DNA of 64,000 bases. Source: Melanocharis versteri. Lineage: Eukaryota; Chordata; Aves; Passeriformes; Melanocharitidae. Position numbers and translations under genes: made by a program. The DNA is taken from the NCBI GenBank assembly GCA_013397845.1, contig VZTG01009080.1:558001-622000 (forward strand), given 5' to 3'. Below are positions 1 to 10,905 of the stretch, piece by piece. The notes under the pieces were generated by a model. It did not search any database and had not been told where the DNA came from. It saw only the letters and a list, made by a program, of their open reading frames with translations. The first letter of the stretch is position 1; each line of letters opens with the position of its first letter.

Positions 1-3000
1 ATAGAATAGGAGATGGAGCAGGACAATAGTTAAAGCAAAGAGGTTAAAAATATTTTCTGACAGCAGGGACAGGGTACCAATGGGCTAGATTGCTCTCAGA
101 GGATTGTCAGCATTGGGGAATTTTGAGGATACATTAGACAAACATTGATTAAGAATAAAAACAGATACATCAATACTTCCTTAGGACAGGGCTTTACGTG
201 ATGGCCTAGGACGCTATAAGATTTTCTGGCAAGTGATATTAGTGCAGTCTCCGGTCAGTCACAACCTCTACACGTCACACACCATCCAAATTACTTCCCG
301 TGAGAACTTTTATGTATGGCTTGCATGGATGGGACATGTGCCCTGTGAGTGTTCACCTCTGAAACCTGTAACTGGCACTTGAAATCTGTTCCTGGGACTA
401 CTTTCAGAGGCCCCACTGAGTGGCTTCTCTGCTGTTCCAAGCAGAGTCAGTGATGAAGCAGATGACTTCCCCGCATAGCTGCCTCCATACCTCAGTACGG
501 ATTAGAAACTCTGCCTCCGATCTGGATGGCAGGCCAGTTGGTGATCAGCAACCTCTCAGTTAACCTGAGTATTTCAGGGCATGGAGTTGGGAAGCTTAGC
601 ACTCCATGTGGGAAATGGCTAATTGATTCTGGAGAGAAACATAGGCTCTGTCATGAAGGACGCATCCCAGGGGGAGCCAGTTTATGTATGCCATGTGCCA
701 TCCAGCGTCAGGGCTGCCTCTTCCCCTGCTGCCCAGACACCAGCCTGTACCTGCAGTCAGAGAAATGTCATGTCACTGTCAGATAAGGCACAGGAGGCTG
801 TAACGCATTTGAGTAGCAGAAGAAAAGTGGCACACGCTTGACGGGTGCTGACAGCCTGACATTTGACAAGTGAGTTTAAGATGGAAGAATTTTTCTCTAT
901 GCTATGGAGCACTTTACAAACATTCACTAAGCTTCATGGTACTTCTCATACCGCCTCCTTCTGACAAACACAGAAGCCAAAGTTCACCAAGTACTTTCAG
1001 TCCTGGCAGAAACAAGAGATGGCTTTGTGTTGGCTGGACACTGGTGGCTATCATTTTTCCCACCCCGCCTTCAGCAGGATGTCCTGAGCAGGTTTAGGTG
1101 ACTCATCGGGATGCCCAGCATGCCCTCCTGGCTGGGCTGACATGCAGGAGCTCGGAGGGGCAGCAAGCAGTACTTCTGCTACATTACCAGGTGAGGAGCT
1201 TGTGCGCACTTATCACAGAAATGGGCAGGACAGAAACCCTGGACCAGCTTCCAGAGCCCCATCTTCCGGCAGCAGGGAGGTGCACGTGTGCGCTCCCACT
1301 GCCATCCCATCCATCACACTCACACACGTTCTCACAGGTCTGCAGCTCTGGAACAAAAATTACTTTGTTTGTGTCTGCCAAATTAACCCAACCCTCCACC
1401 TTAGGTATAATTAGACACAGATGTGTCATAACTAGGGCAAGCCCTAGATCTGTGTGAATAATTGTTGTCCAACAGCAGCAAAGGGCAGTGCATCAAAAAT
1501 TAGCAACTTTGCTGTAGCCACAAATTGGCTGTTTGCCAGTGAGGCATTATTTTTGCCTTTTCTATTTATTGTTGGGTGTGTGTTTGTTTGTTTCCCTGCA
1601 GCCCCAATGAAATTATGACAAGAATTTTGTTTGTCTGAGAGTTTGTTTTTTTTATGAGAGCCACTGAATTCCCAGAAGCCTAGCACTTTATTTTATTTTT
1701 ATGTCTTTGGAGTCTCATTCCTCTTTCAGTGGATGCTGTGCCTCTGAAGACATTGCCCTTGAGTGCTACTCTGTGCACTCTGGAGCACCTGAGCCTGGCA
1801 TCAGCAAAGATCCAGGGGTGCCTGCTGTTTTCTCTGCCATGTGACTGAGATAGTGGCACCAGCAAACTTCTGCATGCTGGCTGAAGAGAGCAAACCTCCA
1901 TGGTCACTCTCCTGCAGAAAAAAATGTAGTAGTGATGCTTTAATAGCACAATATTCTTGCCAGGTTCCAAATGTTTTATTGGAGCTCAGCAGCAGGAGTG
2001 GTCTTTGAGAAATAATTCGGCACTTCTGGAGCTGCTGGCAGTTTCTCTGCCAAACATTCCCCCCACACAAATTCAAGTCTCTGAGTGTAGGGCTTCCCCT
2101 GGCAGGCAGCAACTGAGCAGCCCACAGGAGATGGCATATCACAAGCAGTTTTAAGTTCCCTTTCCTCCTGCTTGAGCGACAGACAATCCTTCCATGGTGA
2201 AATCCAGCTCATAGAGAGACTCAGCTCTGGGAAGCTGAAGAGCCATGCACCCACAGCAGAAATCTGGGCTTCCCACACAGCAGCAGGATGGGCATTCATG
2301 GACATTCAACAACCAAAATTTCTGCATTCTCACGGGTAGCATCACCATCATGGGAGAAGAGCACAGGTTTTCCATGATATCTGACTGCTAAGTCAACACC
2401 ATTTTTAGTCTGTACTTGGCTTCTGCAGGCCCTCCCTAAAGCTGTAACATTACTTGCTTGTTAATTATTAGCAGTAATATTACTGAGGACTGACCACTGA
2501 CTTGGGGAGGAGTTTGAGTTCCTCAGTGATTTCCATAAAAACTGGGAAACTCAACGAAAGAGAGAAACCCTACATCTTGGTTATTACCTGTGAGCAAGTA
2601 AAAATGAACAATTCGAAGTAGTCATGGAGTCCTTATGGCAGAGTAACCGGAGAACCAGCTACAGATGGTTATACATTGGGTGCTACTGAGGCAAAATTTG
2701 GAAGTATTTTCACAGGGGATGAGCTGATGTCATCATCTTAAGAGCAGACATTGTGATTTATCACTAGCTAGAAATCTCACCCTGTCGTGTGCCTCTGCAG
2801 GCTCTTTAGTTATGTACTTTTCTGACATTGCTTTTTAGGACTCTGCATTTTACTGTATCAGCAGATATTGATCCCATAGCCCCAGAGCTCTCTAATCTGC
2901 TACCTGAATGCAAAATGTGTCCATGGCTTATTGTGAGACTGCAAAAAAGTGTGGTTTCATTTTTTAAAGAGGAGACTCTTCTCCTCATTTTTCTTTATAA

Positions 3001-3644
3001 ATAGAGTTCTCGTACTTTGGAACATATGGTCTTTATTTTGCAGGTGCTGAGCTTTTTTCCTCTGCTGGGTGTTTTTTCTCTCTGCCCTCATTGCTTCTGG
3101 GCAGAATGAGGGGACTTGTCTTGTCTATATGTCAATATATGTTACTGACTTCTAAAAAGCAAGTTACGTGACAGTTCTGTAGTGACACCAGTTTTGGTTA
3201 CTTACATGCCGAGCTTGTAGGGAAATACAATTTAACATTATCACAAGAGCTTCTTCCTTTCCTTTCTGTAAATTGCTGAGGTGATCCCCAGGCCTATTGT
3301 GCAAAACTGTCATGCATATACTTAGGAGTTAATTTGATCCATTGACCAACATTAATTTTTAGAACTGATTCTTTAATTTTAATTCTGGTGCTAATTTGTG
3401 ATTTGAGTTGTGTATTGTTATAAACAATTTCTCTTGAACAAACTTCACATATAAACTAAATTTTTAGAAGACAAGTTTCTGCAGAATCTAAGAACCATCA
3501 AAGTATTTCTCTGCAGTTTATTATTACAAGATAAGTGTGCATTTATCTTTAAATACATGTAATAAACGAGCAGTGTAAATGCATGAAAATAAGATAATGG
3601 TTGTTAATATTCAAAAATAAATGGTGACTTATTTCTCCTTGTAG
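1..3644 (+). other. Presumed last intron (3' part) of the gene ending near 4.03 kb
   Basis: No exon was recognised with confidence in this stretch. It ends at a good splice acceptor (pyrimidine-rich tract followed by TTGTAG, 3,639-3,644) directly before the terminal exon, so it is inferred to be intronic on the plus strand. The open frames inside it (for example 526-786 and 1,098-1,457) overlap in several frames and on both strands, match nothing I know and look like chance. A CAG/GTGAGG donor-like site at about 1,190 and a strong acceptor at about 1,726 were seen, but neither belongs to a convincing exon. Confidence 0.5.
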
Positions 3645-3746
3645 AAAGATGACTCTCCTGAGAAACGCCCTGGTCTGAGTAGGAGTGCACTTGATGTGGA
3701 TCAAATATTAGCTGACTTGGGTTTGGGAGACAGTGGTTCGAAATAA
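3645..3746 (+). CDS. Terminal coding exon (partial gene) of an unidentified protein
   Basis: This is a 33-codon segment plus TAA stop that begins immediately after a consensus acceptor (TTATTTCTCCTTGTAG). It reads in phase 0. The peptide starts KDDSPEKRPGLSRSA and ends DVDQILADLGLGDSGSK, a charged linker followed by a short acidic, leucine-rich amphipathic stretch, which looks like an ordinary vertebrate protein C-terminus. The other two frames were not favoured because this one gives a coherent charged peptide and is followed by a compact 3' UTR with a canonical poly(A) signal 268 bases after the stop. The remaining exons must lie to the left of the window. I do not recognise the family. Seen: acceptor, open frame, stop, AATAAA. 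Inferred: that it is the last exon of a real gene. Confidence 0.6.
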   Translation, partial: KDDSPEKRPGLSRSALDVDQILADLGLGDSGSK

Positions 3747-4036
3747 GCTTCACTGACACCATCAGCTAAACTTCCTCTATTCCAGGAATACAAGATCTCA
3801 CCTCTAGAGTCTCATCTCAGCATGGCTGACCACTTTTAACCCATCCTGCACACATTCTTCCATCTTTCTTGGCCTCCATCTCCTTTATTCCATCCTTTCA
3901 CCCACGATGAAAATTGCAAAGTACTGTGGGTTTGCTCAGAGCCTGCCACTGGGAAAGAAATTCAGGGCAACACTGGGAACAGCGGTCATGACTCCTGCCA
4001 TTATAAAGTGCTAAATAAATAATGAAATATTTAATT
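3747..4036 (+). other. 3' UTR of the gene ending at 3,746
   Basis: Short untranslated tail between the TAA stop and the poly(A) site expected 10-30 bases after AATAAA. No repeat was recognised in it. The exact cleavage position is inferred. Confidence 0.5.
4014..4019 (+). promoter_or_regulatory. Canonical poly(A) signal AATAAA
   Basis: AATAAA sits in CTAAATAAATAATG, 268 bases after the stop codon of the upstream terminal exon. That is the usual position for the end of a vertebrate transcript with a short 3' UTR. AATAAA hexamers are common in AT-rich DNA; the position relative to the exon is what supports this one. Confidence 0.55.
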
Positions 4037-5300
4037 TTAGTCAAAGTTCATCTCCCTTAGATCAAAGAAAATATTCTAAATAGGAAGTAACTTATAAAAT
4101 TATGAATGTGCTGTGAGGAAGACTAATTTAATTTTGTAGTATGAATATTAACCATAAAAACTCTAAATCACCATACAATTATTAAGGAAAAAGAAGAAAA
4201 AGAAAAGATAATTTCAGAGAGACTGTAATTTTATAAAGAATGAAAACAGCTTGAAAACAGAATCTGTGATGCAGCTTGTGCCCAGCACTCGGTCTTGGTT
4301 TCCCCTCATTTCCCTGCCATATTCCCCAGCCTTTTAATGAGAGGTAGGGGTTGTTGTAACCTTGCAGTGTAAACCTGCCTTTCTGTTTCTATTCTGCATG
4401 ACAATGGTCCACATTAGTGTCACTGATATGTCATCTCAACAGTCGTTTCACAGTAGCAGTAAACCTACTGGATAGTGACTCTTGCCATGTAGAAATTCCC
4501 AGAAAAATCTATTTCTAACTCTGGTGGGTATGCATTTACCTCTGAATGACTGCAAACACTTATTTTAAAAAGAAACCAAAGCCTTTGACTTTCTCCTGTG
4601 GTTTTTGTTACTGTCGTTGTCGTTGTTTTGTTGTTATTGGTGGTGATGTTTTTGTTTTTGTTTTGTTTTTTAAGGACACAATAATTCAGCAGTTACATCT
4701 CCTGTCTTTTGCTGTTTCTATAACACATTAAATGCTCTCAGTAACCTTTCCCAGACCCAGTGTGCCTAAAACACTAAATACATATAAAACAGTCTTGCCT
4801 TTCTCAACTGCACAAAGCCTGTTTCTCTCCTTAAACATCTCAAAGCAGATGTTTGTTTACAGGTTCTTTTAAATGTTGACTACAGGACTGGCTTCCTCCC
4901 CACCCCACTTTCCCTGTTTCTCCCCATCTCTCCCTCCTCTTCCTGACTTCCAGCCTCTGCTTACTAGCAAGCAACATGCTAGGACAACCATTCCAATGCT
5001 GATATCCCTTCCATTTTCACTCGCTCCTCTCTTTCTCTTTCCCTTCTTCTAAGCAAAGCATTTGCAATATTTAGTTTGTTGGCAATTTAAGTGCCTGCAG
5101 ATGCCTTGGAATAACAGTGACACATAATCTGGCTCCACACGGGATAGATAGGGTTACGCAGCCGATGGGAGAGCTAAAATCCCTTTGAAGAAAAGCCAAC
5201 GACACACAGAAGGGAAAAGTGGGTGCCCCTGTCTAGAAATCTACTCCACGAACAGGTGGGTTACAGGACACGGGCCTCCATTCTTGTGTTAAGAGCCTAT
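4037..5300. other. Intergenic sequence without recognised genes
   Basis: AT-rich sequence downstream of the gene end. It holds a G/T-rich low-complexity run (about 4,600-4,672) and a C/T-rich stretch (about 4,880-5,060). Nothing codes convincingly. Confidence 0.5.
4600..4672. repeat. Low-complexity (TTG/TTTTG)n-like tract
   Basis: About 70 bases made almost only of G and T, with repeated GTTGTT and TTTTTG units. The 61-residue open frame here (rich in C, F and V) is a by-product of the repeat. Confidence 0.7.
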
Positions 5301-5307
5301 TAAGCAT

Positions 5308-5800
5308 TTGGGTGTTGCTATTGCCCGTGTGGTTTATTTTGTGCCGCGCTCTGAATACAGCTCAGCATCTCCCCTCCGTCTCCAAGGGGTGAGGCTGCTG
5401 CTGGGACAGCGGGCTCAGCCAGGCGTGATGGCAGGACAAGGGGACCGGCTGAAGCAAAAGGCTTTTGGATTGGGAAATGCTCAGTCAGAGAAAAGGGAGA
5501 GGTTGGGAGAGGGCAGAAAGGGGAGAAGGAGGCGGAGAAGGGGAGCGGGACAAAGCAGGCTGGTGGGTATTCAAGGCATCCTAAACGCCTCAATAGGGCA
5601 TTGTCCCCAGGCGGGGGTCCCGCTGGCGGTGGGGGCAGGGGCTGCTTGCCCCGGAGGTGGCCAGCTGGAAGGTAGCCTGGGGGGCCCAAGGTGGCCCTGG
5701 AGGCACAGCCCCCCTGCAGCTAGGGAAACATGGAGCGTCTTCCCCAAAATTCACGTGGTGCTGGCTGTGTTTATTCAGGCCCCAGCGGCCAGCTGTCAGG
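5308..5800. promoter_or_regulatory. GC-rich, CpG-bearing block (possible regulatory element or CpG island)
   Basis: This block is clearly richer in G+C and CpG than its AT-rich surroundings: by eye about 15 CpG sites in 500 bases, including GCCGCGC, CCCGCTGGCGG and GGAGCGGG. It contains a purine-rich stretch at about 5,485-5,560. A 204-codon open frame on plus and two open frames on minus overlap here, as expected when stop codons are depleted by GC content, so I do not call a protein. It lies 1.3 kb past the end of the upstream gene and could mark a promoter or enhancer; no TATA box or convincing first exon was found. Confidence 0.35.
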
Positions 5801-6254
5801 AGCCAGTGAATGAGGAGAGATTTTTTAATGATGGCGCTTTCAACCATAATGATCACTTTGTGTTGCTTTCCATTTTCAAAGCTGGTTTTTTTCCAAGAGA
5901 AAAGGCTGAAACCTTCTTTTAATGAAACACGAAGACCCTCCTTTGCATGTGTGCTCCTCTCCACTCCCAGTGGAGGAGCTCATTACCATGGGCTTTTCAG
6001 ACCCACAAAGACAGGCTCTGCTAATACTCCACAGCCCGTTTCACGTGTTCATTCATGCCCTTTTTTAATGGATTTTTTTATCAGTCTAGTTTCAGCAAAC
6101 AATCTGGGGTAAGCATTTTTGATTTGGGCTTTTGGAGGGGGAAAGGAGGAGGGGAGATTGTTTCAGATCAGGGGAAGTGGTAAAGCTTTTACTTAACTAC
6201 AGGCACATGAATATGCTCACAGAAATCACTGGAAATGTAATATACCTGCCGGAG

Positions 6255-6400
6255 GCTTTAGTACTCTTCCCAGCTCAGTCATTCCACAGTGCAAGTACCA
6301 CAGTTCCCCACCTGTAAATATGGCAAGCAGCTCTTTCCTCCTTTGTACAGTGTTAGGCATCTAAAAAAAGGGCCCCTAAAAGCCAAGTAACATTACTATC
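6255..6400 (+). repeat. Possible ancient MIR-type (CORE-SINE) remnant
   Basis: The stretch containing CCACAGTTCCCCACCTGTAAATATGG, followed by a CTTTGTACAGTG segment, resembles the 3' part of amniote MIR-like SINEs (CTCAGTTTCCCCATCTGTAAAATGGGG, then TTTGTAAAGTGCTTTGAG). The match is by eye and diverged. The edges are approximate. Confidence 0.35.
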
Positions 6401-6419
6401 TGCATCCATAAACTCAGCA

Positions 6420-7762
6420 GTAAGTTTGAGCACTTTACAGCATCGTTGTCCTTCAGCACGAGAAATGAGTAGAAAGGGAAAAAAGAAAACTCAGGATAAA
6501 TGAGCCATTTAAAGCATATTTGATGTTAAAAAAATGAACCAGGTGATCTGACTGCAAGCACTACTTTGATCCCATATTTTTAGCGTGTTTGTTAACGTAT
6601 AGAGGAGGAGAGACTGAAAAGAGACTAAAACTAAGGAAAGGGCTTCCAGTGATTTCAAACAGCATTAGACAAGACCAGCAGAGACTGTTGCACCAAGATA
6701 ACAAAGTGTTGGTATGCAGTTCAAAAATTTCTGCTGCGAGATGCATACAGTCAGTGGCAATTTCCAACACAGGGTCAGTCTGTGTCAAACATACCCTTAC
6801 TGTTATTCAAAGATGTTCCCCAGAGTTCAGACTTGACAGCTTAAGGGTTATTCCTGCAGCACCTTGACACCTTGTTCCTCCTGTGGGATCCAGACCAAGG
6901 TGCTAAGCACTTTAGTGTTACACCAGTCAGAGAAGAAAATGGGATTACTCAGAATAAGACCTGTAACACCTGAGCAGGAAGAAACCTAAAAAAGACAGCA
7001 AAAAGGCTGTGAAACGCCAAGCAGGGAAAGAACCTGACTTTCAGCTGAGGGGAGGGGTGTTGTCTTGTCAGAAAAGTCTATTCCTCTTGTTTGAAATAGG
7101 GGAGCTCAAGTGGATAGCAATGTGCCCATTGTTGTGCGTCTGCTACATGGTTATGTTTGATGGTGCTGAGTCAGAAGGAATCAAATCCCCCTGAGGAACA
7201 GTCTTTTTAGCTTACAAAAAATGCTAACACTCTCCATAATGGCCAGATCATGTTGATCTGCTGGTATCCATTCTGTAAATGAAGACTAGTTAAACATTCT
7301 TGCTAAGGCAGAATGGTTTTGTTTTGGTTGCTCATGCGCTTAAAATTTGCTATCTGTTATGAGTTTGCTGAATTGCCATTGCATGCAAAATGAACTGAGG
7401 CGGAAGTTTCACCTGGGCTGTCATTCCACTTCCCTCTCTGTGGTCTTAGTTTAAATCCAGTGCAATTTACGATTGCTTGAATTTATGCTGATGAATATAA
7501 GACTGATTGAATTCAATAAAGCATTTTACACACATATCAAGTCTATCTTGTGCTCCAGTCACACTTCCTCTTCTCCATCAAATCCCAAATCACAAGCTGA
7601 ACCTCCCTCACCATGCTGGCATATCTTAGAAAACAGTCATGTTACACCAGAGAATTGAGGTTACTGATTTTACACTACAAAAACTTTTCCACAGTTATAG
7701 CTTTATTGTCTTAACTACCTGTTTTTCTTATTTCCTTTTTTCTTTTTGCTGTTTCTATTAAG
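6420..7762. other. Non-coding sequence, no gene recognised
   Basis: Mixed-composition sequence with short overlapping open frames only. It ends with a long pyrimidine tract (about 7,720-7,762) that leads into an acceptor-like AG. Confidence 0.45.
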
Positions 7763-7912
7763 AAAATAAAAAAGGAATACGGAAACTTGAAATGTGAACT
7801 GAACCTTTCTCTAGATGATCAAACGATCAGAAAAGTCACACCAAGAGACAGGGAGAAGAAAATCAGATGCTGGGCTCAGAGAGAGGGGTCTTCTGATCAA
7901 TTAGACAGAAAG
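7763..7912 (+). CDS. Candidate internal exon of an unknown gene (low confidence)
   Basis: A 150-base segment sits between a strong acceptor (T-rich tract ending TTTCTATTAAG) and a donor (AAAG followed by GTAGGA). It is exactly 50 codons long, phase 0 to phase 0. The peptide begins KIKKEYGNLKCELNLSLDD and ends AQREGSSDQLDRK: lysine-rich and charged, with no motif I know. One open frame over 50 codons is not rare in this composition, so this could be a non-coding RNA exon or chance. It lies 3.7 kb past the upstream gene end and would belong to a different transcript. Confidence 0.25.
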
Positions 7913-8327
7913 GTAGGACTCACGAGTCACAGATGCTTTTGTTTATTATTTCTCCATAGCAAATGTCTGGATACAGAAGAATCCTCTAAATATAAAGAAC
8001 ATGGGGCATAAAGGTCTCTTGGAAAAAGAAAAATACCTGTCACCAATCCCCCAGATGAGAGACTGCAACACTGAAATGAATTAATCTGGGCCCCGCTGTC
8101 GCTTCTCACTGAGCTGTGGGGATGTGACAAGGGAAGGAATGGGGGGCTTAGTGGGTGAATGGGAGGATTCCAGCCACCAGGGCCATGCTGGGGAGCTCAG
8201 CCCCCTCTCTGCCTCAGCACAGGCAATGGGAAACTCAACACCCTGACTGGGGACTGCCTGAGCTTGTTTTTCCCTTGAGTGGAAAACACATAGGACATGG
8301 TCTGTCCTGAAGAAATTAGAGACTGAG

Positions 8328-8788
8328 AAGACCAATTAAGTCATTCAGTTTGACTCCCTGAGGCCACTTCAAAGACTGTTCTCTCTCCTAGATACTCTAT
8401 TGTGGTTTTTTTCAGTGCAATTTTAAAAGTCCCAAGTGACAGTGCTTTCATTATTTCCCTGAGGACACTACTCCACAATCCAATATATTTCACTGTCAAG
8501 AAGTTTTTCTTGAAATTCCTCTTAAAATTTCACTCTTAATTTTCTTCCATTTACTTAGTTGTGTATCGATCTTAATCTATACTAAAAAATTCGTCTTTGC
8601 TTTTAAAATGTTGATGGAATGTCACAATATCCTGTCTTTATCATTGTTTCACCAGAATGTGTTCCATTACAGATTTTTTTTTCTTTTTTTTTTTTTTTTT
8701 CCCAGGCCCTTCCTAAATTATGTTGATCCTCCCTGGGCACCTTTCCCATACACGGTGTATCTGCTGTATGGTCCAATATTCTAGATGA
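8328..8788 (-). mobile_element. Old CR1-type LINE 3' fragment, antisense
   Basis: Read on plus, this follows the antisense layout of the CR1 ORF2 end and 3' region: a TCATTCAGTTTGACTCCCTGAGG start, then AAAAGTCCCAAGTGACAGTGCTTTCAT, CACTACTCCACAATCCAATA and TCACTGTCAAGAAGTTTTTCTTGA blocks. These correspond to the CR1 segments normally reading KHWNRLP and neighbouring residues on the other strand. It is highly diverged and contains an inserted T-rich homopolymer (about 8,671-8,702). Subfamily not determined; the right edge is uncertain. Confidence 0.6.
8671..8702. repeat. T homopolymer-rich tract
   Basis: A run of 10 T, one C and then about 18 T, inside the antisense CR1 remnant. It may be an expanded simple repeat or the tail of a small insertion. 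Confidence 0.8.
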
Positions 8789-10740
8789 TAGTTCTCACGC
8801 AACTTTGATTCATAAGATGTCTCCCCTGCCTCTGCAACACGTTAACTGTTGTGGGTGGTTTTGTTTAACTCATGTCAGCTCGCACTAATTTCTCTGCCCA
8901 GTCTCACCAATGTACCAGTCCCCAGTCCTCTTTCCTTCTGTGTTTGGAATTATATCTCCCAGCATCCATCAGATCATATATTTTCTAAAATATCACAATT
9001 TATGCTCATTTTTTTTCTGTACTAGATTTCCCAGTATGAAGTAATGCATATTTGTAATAGCAATCACATCACATAATTTTCATGGACAGGGTCTTTCTCT
9101 ATGTCCAGTGGTGTAATGCAGGATATTAATAACTCCCTAATTCATTATTCATCATTACACTTTATTATTGTCTTTTACAACTTTTGATATATGCTACACT
9201 TTCTTGTGTAAAAATATCTGTTAGGTTTTAGAAAAAGATTTCAGGAAATACATTGTGAAGAATTCAGATAAATGTAAGCACATCCAAGTGAGGCAATGAA
9301 AGTTCTGCAATTAAACTGATCTTTTTTTATTTTTTATTTTTTCTTCTTCTTAGAGATGTGAAGCATTTTCAAGGATCCCTCTTAATTTTATTTTTTTTTA
9401 ATAATTGTTATATGTACCATTCTGCTCAAGGTTTTTGAACGTTCTCCCATCCAATGTTTATTTCAAAAGTAGTTCATATTTAGGTAGCAGCATTATTACG
9501 TAATTCTATTGTTATGCTAAGCCATACTGTCATCTAGACTTACAAAATTGGTGGGAATGATGTTTTCCTAAACTTTTTTTCATCCTTCATAGCAAATGTT
9601 ATGTTGAAAAAAACATTTTTTCCCTGCAAGTTTTTATGAAGTCCGTTCTGTGTTCATGCACAGAGTCAGTGCTGATCCAGTAAGCATCACAAGAAAAATC
9701 ATGTGTATGGCAGCAGTAGATGCCTGAATGATCCTGATTATTTGCACAAAACAAGGCATCCATTTGTCACTGTTTAAGTCCAAATGAAGAAATTGTCAGG
9801 AAAAAGATAAAGTCACCCAGATTTGCTGGCCTGTCTTATTCTAACAAACCCCTGCTTTGGCGAAATGTCTTTCTGGACAGAGGGTTCATAATCTCTTATG
9901 ACAGCCACTGTGTCAATAAGAATGACTTTACCTTTTATAAATGCCATCTGTAGTATGAATGTTAATTTGAAGGTGACATAATTTTCTTGCAAAACCCATT
10001 AGGTTTTTATGCTCTTGGCAAGCAGTTCTGCTTTGATGATTAGACATAGTAACTCTTCTTTTAGCAAGGAACCTTAAATATTTGTCTCGGCTCTGTAACC
10101 AGACATGATTAAACTTAAAGCTGTGTTAATGATCTGACACATCTTTCTACATTTAGCTATTTAAGCACAACACTTTAATTATGGCTATATAATCATCAAT
10201 ATCTATAATGACACATTGTGGGTAATGCTGTCAAACAGGATAAGCATGCTCCTGCTCTTTCAAAGCCTTTGTGATCACACAGTCCTTGTTATACAGCATC
10301 TTTCATTCAGCACTAAATTACACTACACCCTACCTCTTTGACATCTCTTTCTATCAGATATAATGATCGCTCCTGAAAAAAGACAGGTTCTCAACTCCAC
10401 TGTATGTTTTCTGGAAGTTGGATATTTTTGTCTTCAAAATTATCACAGTTATGATGGTCAATACAATAAATCCTCAAAAAATAACTTCAAAGGGGTGAGA
10501 GCTAAATGTGCAAGGAAATTCAGGTGCCCCAAAAATTCAATATGCTACAGCCAAGGTGGGAGCATGGGAGTACGTTCCATTTCTTACTGTATACAGATTT
10601 CAGATGTCTCCAGCTCTAGGCAGCAGATGTGAGAACACGCTGAGGACCTATATTTTAATTCCGTCACTTAAATTTCCCTTCAGGTAGCTAATTTCTTTTA
10701 TGGTTTTGGCCCTGGTTGACTAATTACACAAGAGGGAGGA
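8789..10740. other. AT-rich non-coding sequence
   Basis: No gene found. The part from about 9,880 to 10,290 is unbroken unique sequence with many TAAT and TTTAAT words, of the kind often seen in conserved non-coding elements. Conservation cannot be judged from one sequence. Confidence 0.4.
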
Positions 10741-10744
10741 AGGA

Positions 10745-10905
10745 AGTATTACTCTTATTTTACAAATGTGGAATCCACTATACAGAGATTAAATGCTTGC
10801 CTAAGGAAATGTAAGAAACTTGAGGCAGAGTCAGGAAGGCCCATTTAAGCTGTTCTTCAGATCCAGATCTCCTTAGGCTCTGATTCCAGGGTCTTAACAA
10901 AAAGG
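10745..10905 (+). repeat. Ancient MIR-type SINE remnant
   Basis: The order of segments matches the MIR core and 3' half: ATTACTCTTATTTTACAAATG (MIR ATTATCCCCATTTTACAGATG), CAGAGATTAAATGCTTGCC (CAGAGAGGTTAAGTGACTTGCC), GAGGCAGAGTCAGG, and finally GGTCTTAACA. It is diverged, with small indels. MIR copies survive at low density in bird genomes, which fits this level of decay. Confidence 0.65.

Noticed and set aside
1726..1840. Exon-like stretch after a strong acceptor (CATTCCTCTTTCAG)
   Set aside because: Two plus frames and a minus frame are all open, so openness carries no information, and there is no good donor.
5308..5922. 204-codon plus-strand open frame, the longest in the window
   Set aside because: Composition is that of GC-rich DNA (R, G, A, P). 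Two minus-strand frames are open over the same bases, and there are no recognisable domains.
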